Below are positions 60,951 through 64,000 of a stretch of DNA of 64,000 nt, in pieces; position 1 is the first letter of the stretch, and each line of letters starts with the position of its first letter. This stretch comes from Sphingomonas azotifigens NBRC 15497. GTDB taxonomy: Bacteria; Pseudomonadota; Alphaproteobacteria; Sphingomonadales; Sphingomonadaceae. The notes under the pieces are model-generated. The model had not been told where the DNA came from. It was given only the letters and a program-made list of their open reading frames with translations, and did not search any database. The position numbers were made by a program, and so were the translations under genes. Location of the stretch: contig NZ_BCTR01000021.1 in NCBI RefSeq assembly GCF_002091475.1, positions 1 through 64,000 of the forward strand, in the 5' to 3' direction.

Positions 60951-62540
60951 TCATTCCGCAGGAACGGCGTGGAGCGGCCGCGGCTCGGGTGCGGTCGGCA
61001 CAGGGTCGTGGCGGGGTTGCCAGGGCTCGTAGGTCTCGGGCCCGTGCTTGATCGCCGCCAGCATCAGGCGGAACTCGATCACCGCCATCACGCCGTACAG
61101 CGCGGTGAAGCCGATGATCGTGGTCCACAGCGCCGGAACGGTCAGGCTCGAGGTTGCCAGGAAGGTCGGCAGCACACCGTCGACCGCCCAGGGCTGACGG
61201 CCCACTTCGGCGACGACCCAGCCGAACTCGATGGCGAGCCAGGGCAGCGGGATGGCCCACATCGCCGCGCGCAGGAACCACTTGCGGTGGAAGCGGCGCG
61301 AATTGGCGTAGTAGAGCGCGGCAGCGAAGAAGGCGATGAAGAAGAAGCCGAGACCCGCCATGCCGCGGAACAGCCAGAACACGGCCGGCACGTTGGGAAC
61401 GGTCGACCAGGCGGCCCGGTCCTTCTGCGCTTCATTGGCCTGGCGCGGATCGGCGACCCAACGCTTCAGCAGCAGGGCATAGCCCAGATCACCCTTGGTC
61501 GCTTCGAACTTGGCGCGCGCGGCGACGTTCTTGTGATCGGTCTTCAGCGTCTGCAACGCGTCATAGGCGGTGAGGCCGTTCTCGATCCGCAGCCGGGCCT
61601 TGCCCACCAGCGGATAGATGCCTTCCACCTGGCCGGTCAGGCTACGCGTCCCGATCAGGCCGAGCACATAGGGCACCTTCACCTGGAACAGCGTCTCGCG
61701 ACCCTGGTTCGAGGGGAAGCCGACGACGGTGATGCCCGCGGGCGCCGCTTCGGTGTGCCATTCGGCCTCGATCGCGGCGAGCTTCATCTTCTGGTTGTCG
61801 GTCAGCGCATAGCCGCTCTCGTCACCGAGCACGACGACCGACAGCGAGGCCGCGAGGCCGAACGCCGCGGCGACCGCGAAGCTGCGCTTGGCGAGTTCCA
61901 GGTGCCGGCCACGCAGCAGATAATAGGCCGAGATGCCGAGCACGAAAAGGCTGGCGCAGACATAGCCGGCGCTCACCGTGTGGACGAACTTCGCCTGGGC
62001 GACGGGGTTGAAGATCACCGCCGCGAAGTCGGTGACTTCCATGCGCATCGTGTCGGCGTTGAATGCCGCACCCGCGGGGTGCTGCATCCAGCCATTGGCG
62101 ACCAGGATCCACAGCGCCGACAGGTTGGTGCCGAGCGCGGTGAGGAAGGTGACCATCAGATGCTGGCGCTTCGACAGGCGATCCCAGCCGAAGAACATCA
62201 GGCCGACAAAGGTTGCTTCGAGGAAGAAGGCCATCAGGCCTTCGATCGCCAGCGGCGCCCCGAAGATGTCGCCCACATAGTGCGAGTAATAGGACCAGTT
62301 GGTCCCGAATTCGAATTCCATCGTCAGCCCGGTTGCGACCCCGAGGACGAAGTTGATGCCAAATAGCTTGGCCCAGAAACGGGTGATGTCCCTCCAGATC
62401 GGGCGATCGGTGACGACATAGACGCTTTCCATGATCACGAGGATAAAGGAAAGGCCCAGCGTCAGCGGCACGAACAGGAAGTGGTACATCGCTGTCAGCG
62501 CGAATTGCAGGCGCGACAGCTCTACGACTGCCATATCCAT
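60951..62540 (-). CDS. cydA: Cytochrome bd ubiquinol oxidase subunit I
   Basis: Haem-bearing subunit (b558, b595, d). 529 residues. LSRLQFALTAMYHFLFVPLTLGLS (haem ligand His near residue 19), GVATGLTMEFEFGTNWSYYSHYVGD, FFLEATFVGLMFFGWDRLSK, and GWVVAEVGRQPWAVDGVLPT are typical. The Q-loop between helices 6 and 7 is present (about residues 240-330). It starts 119 bp from the divergent cydD; the shared region holds both promoters. Confidence 0.96.
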   Translation of the reverse strand: MDMAVVELSRLQFALTAMYHFLFVPLTLGLSFILVIMESVYVVTDRPIWRDITRFWAKLFGINFVLGVATGLTMEFEFGTNWSYYSHYVGDIFGAPLAIEGLMAFFLEATFVGLMFFGWDRLSKRQHLMVTFLTALGTNLSALWILVANGWMQHPAGAAFNADTMRMEVTDFAAVIFNPVAQAKFVHTVSAGYVCASLFVLGISAYYLLRGRHLELAKRSFAVAAAFGLAASLSVVVLGDESGYALTDNQKMKLAAIEAEWHTEAAPAGITVVGFPSNQGRETLFQVKVPYVLGLIGTRSLTGQVEGIYPLVGKARLRIENGLTAYDALQTLKTDHKNVAARAKFEATKGDLGYALLLKRWVADPRQANEAQKDRAAWSTVPNVPAVFWLFRGMAGLGFFFIAFFAAALYYANSRRFHRKWFLRAAMWAIPLPWLAIEFGWVVAEVGRQPWAVDGVLPTFLATSSLTVPALWTTIIGFTALYGVMAVIEFRLMLAAIKHGPETYEPWQPRHDPVPTAPEPRPLHAVPAE

Positions 62541-62659
62541 AGTTGTGTCCTCAGCAAAGAGCCGGTGATCTGGGGCCTAGGCGTTGGGGTCGGCTGCGCC
62601 TATGCGGGATATCCCCTATTCCGTTGCAGTGCCGAAATCGCTTGTACAAATTGTCTCAT

Positions 62660-64000
62660 ATGGCTCTTCAAAAACAGGCCGGGCTCGCCTGGATCATCGA
62701 CTTGGGCGGCGCCGCGCTGTTTGCCTGGGGCATCGCCGACGGCGTTGCTGCAGCGGCGAACGGGCACCCGATGCCGGCGGCAGCGCTTGCGGCGATGCTC
62801 GGCGGCGGGCTGGTGCGTGCCGGCACCGCCTGGGGCGTCCCGGTCCTGGCCGTGCGCGGCGCGCAGGCGAGCACCGCGCCGCTCCGCCGCAGCCTGGTCG
62901 AACGGCTGCTCGGCAGCGGCGCGGCGCCGTCGAGCGGGCAATCGGCGGTGCTGGCGATCGACCATGTCGCGACGATCGAAGGCTATGAGACGCGCTTCGT
63001 CCCCGCCCGGATGGCGGCGGCAGCCGCGCCGCTGGTGGCAGTGGGGATCATTGCCTGCGCGAGCCTGATCGCGGCAGGGATCCTGCTCGGGACGCTCGTC
63101 CCCTTCATCTTCGGCATGATTCTCGCGGGGACGGCCGCCAAGCGCGCCTCCGAACGCCAGCTAGCGGCGCTGGGCGAACTGTCCGACCTGTTCGTCGATC
63201 GCGTCCGCACCCTGCCGATCCTGCGCCATTTCGGCGCGGAGGAGCGCATCGCGCGGCAGGTGGGCCTCGCCACCCGCGAGGTGGCCGCACGCACGGTCGA
63301 GGTGCTGCGCGTCGCCTTCCTGTCGAGCGCGGTGCTCGAGTTCTTCTCGGCGCTCGCGGTGGCGCTGGTCGCGGTCTATTGCGGGTTCAGCCTGCTGGGG
63401 CTCCTCCCCTTCCCGAACCCGGAGACACTGACGCTGCGCGAGGCGTTCTTCGCGCTGGCGATGGCGCCGGAATTCTACCTGCCGATGCGGCGGCTGGCGG
63501 CGGCGTACCACGACAAGCAGCTTGGCGAGGCGGCAAAGACGGCGATTGCGGCGGTGCCGGAAGTGGCGCCGCCCGCTGCCGCGCCGGAGGTGTTCGCGGG
63601 CGTGGCGGCGAAGGAGCTGGTGATCGCCTGGCCGGGGCGGACGATCGGCCCGGTCGACGTGTCGATCGGGACGGCGGGGCTCGTGGCACTCACCGGCCCA
63701 ACCGGGAGCGGCAAGACCAGCCTGCTGGCGACGATCGCGGGGCAGATCGTACCCAGCGCGGGCAGCCTGCACTTCCTGTCGCCGGAAGAAGCGCCCGGCG
63801 CCCTCCCCGCTGCGTTCCCCTCCCGCTTGCGGGAGGGGCTAGGGGAGGGTGAGTCGGGCGAGCGGGCGACGTCGTCGGGGCCAGCCCCCCACGTCGCACC
63901 CTCCCCCATCCCCTCCCGCAGGCGGGAGGGGGGAATAGCCGCCGTCCCCGACCACAGCCCCATCGCCTGGGCGGCGCAGCACCCGCTGATCCTGCCCGGT
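62660..64000 (+). CDS. cydD: CydD-type thiol/glutathione ABC exporter subunit (partial), with repeat-encoded insert
   Basis: Inner-membrane ABC half-transporter (CydDC exports cysteine/glutathione and is needed for cytochrome bd assembly). 447 codons are visible; it runs off the right edge. The N-terminal membrane domain (about residues 1-290) includes LAVRGAQASTAPLRRSLVERL and LPFPNPETLTLREAFFALAMAPEFYLPMRRLAAAYHDK. The ATPase domain has the P-loop GPTGSGKTSLL (about 345-355) and the Q-loop AWAAQHPLILPG (about 437-447). Between them a GGGAGGGG repeat element is translated in frame (about residues 386-424). Lys of the P-loop to Gln of the Q-loop is 88 residues, against about 42 in MsbA. Divergent from cydABX. 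Confidence 0.88.
   Translation, partial: MALQKQAGLAWIIDLGGAALFAWGIADGVAAAANGHPMPAAALAAMLGGGLVRAGTAWGVPVLAVRGAQASTAPLRRSLVERLLGSGAAPSSGQSAVLAIDHVATIEGYETRFVPARMAAAAAPLVAVGIIACASLIAAGILLGTLVPFIFGMILAGTAAKRASERQLAALGELSDLFVDRVRTLPILRHFGAEERIARQVGLATREVAARTVEVLRVAFLSSAVLEFFSALAVALVAVYCGFSLLGLLPFPNPETLTLREAFFALAMAPEFYLPMRRLAAAYHDKQLGEAAKTAIAAVPEVAPPAAAPEVFAGVAAKELVIAWPGRTIGPVDVSIGTAGLVALTGPTGSGKTSLLATIAGQIVPSAGSLHFLSPEEAPGALPAAFPSRLREGLGEGESGERATSSGPAPHVAPSPIPSRRREGGIAAVPDHSPIAWAAQHPLILPG
63817..63931. repeat. GGGAGGGG inverted repeat pair, copy 3, inside cydD
   Basis: Palindromes with arms CCCCTCCCGC/GCGGGAGGGG at 63817-63838 and 63910-63931 (the second has AG in place of CAAG-type centre) bound a 71-bp middle. 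The element has no stop in the cydD frame and encodes a Pro/Arg/Gly/Ser-rich stretch (PSRLREGLGEGE, later IPSRRREGG). Confidence 0.85.

Noticed and set aside
59433..62366. 977-residue plus-strand open frame over cydB/cydA
   Set aside because: Composition is charged and repetitive; cydA and cydB on the other strand are unmistakable.
62642..62649. TTGTACAA between cydA and cydD as an FNR-type box
   Set aside because: It is an 8-bp palindrome without the TTGAT-N4-ATCAA form; too short to support an oxygen-sensor site.

Overview
The window looks like chromosome of a Sphingomonas-type alphaproteobacterium. It is GC-rich throughout and carries an alphaproteobacterial flagellar regulator (FlbT). 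It also has an oxidative xylose pathway that closely resembles the xylX/B/C/D proteins of Caulobacter, a TonB-dependent receptor, Tat-exported molybdo-flavoenzyme subunits, and GGGAGGGG inverted repeats between genes. All calls come from reading the sequence; no database search was run.

Layout. (1) 1-6196, minus strand: the N-terminal 2065 codons of a giant two-partner-secretion adhesin, with a haemagglutinin secretion domain, three GLUG-repeat modules and tandem MBG repeats; it runs off the left edge. (2) 6665-7858: tRNA-Lys(UUU), folK and a family 5-like uracil-DNA glycosylase. (3) 7845-16995: a flagellar cluster in two divergent arms, flgE-flgK-flgL on the minus strand and flbT-fliI-fliJ-transglycosylase on the plus strand, followed by an unusual sigma-70 family factor. 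(4) 17054-18313: a hypothetical protein and thymidylate kinase. (5) 18371-38226: a dispersed xylan and xylose utilisation region. It contains xylX-xylB-xylC, an aspartyl-protease/TPR protein, a TetR regulator, xylD, a sugar-porter transporter, a LacI regulator, a GH3 enzyme, two small hypothetical genes, GH9, a GH67 alpha-glucuronidase and a GH10 xylanase. (6) 38308-43146: a P-loop kinase with a remodelled N-terminus, an ArsR regulator, AlkB and a TonB-dependent receptor. (7) 43502-48620: a GH18/deacetylase/GT2 three-domain membrane protein, hemN and a small hypothetical gene. (8) 48777-52576: a PaoABC-like aldehyde oxidoreductase. (9) 52785-59172: ClC channel, otsB, GH15, otsA and a convergent MscS channel. 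(10) 59655-64000: cydA-cydB-cydX (cytochrome bd) divergent from a partial cydD.

How the genes fit together. Extracellular and periplasmic GH10, GH67, GH9 and GH3 enzymes would release xylose and methylglucuronate from glucuronoxylan. The sugar porter would import xylose. XylB, XylC, XylD and XylX would oxidise it without phosphorylation to 2-oxoglutarate semialdehyde; the last dehydrogenase of the Weimberg route is not in the window. Three near-identical 14-bp palindromes (TGGTAnCGCTACCA type) lie in front of xylX, the GH3 gene and the GH10/GH67 divergent pair, with a weaker fourth in front of the transporter. This makes one LacI-type regulon the simplest reading. The ClC/trehalose/MscS block reads as an osmotic-stress neighbourhood. 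The strangest item is in cydD: a copy of the intergenic GGGAGGGG inverted repeat sits in frame inside the ATPase domain, between the P-loop and the Q-loop.
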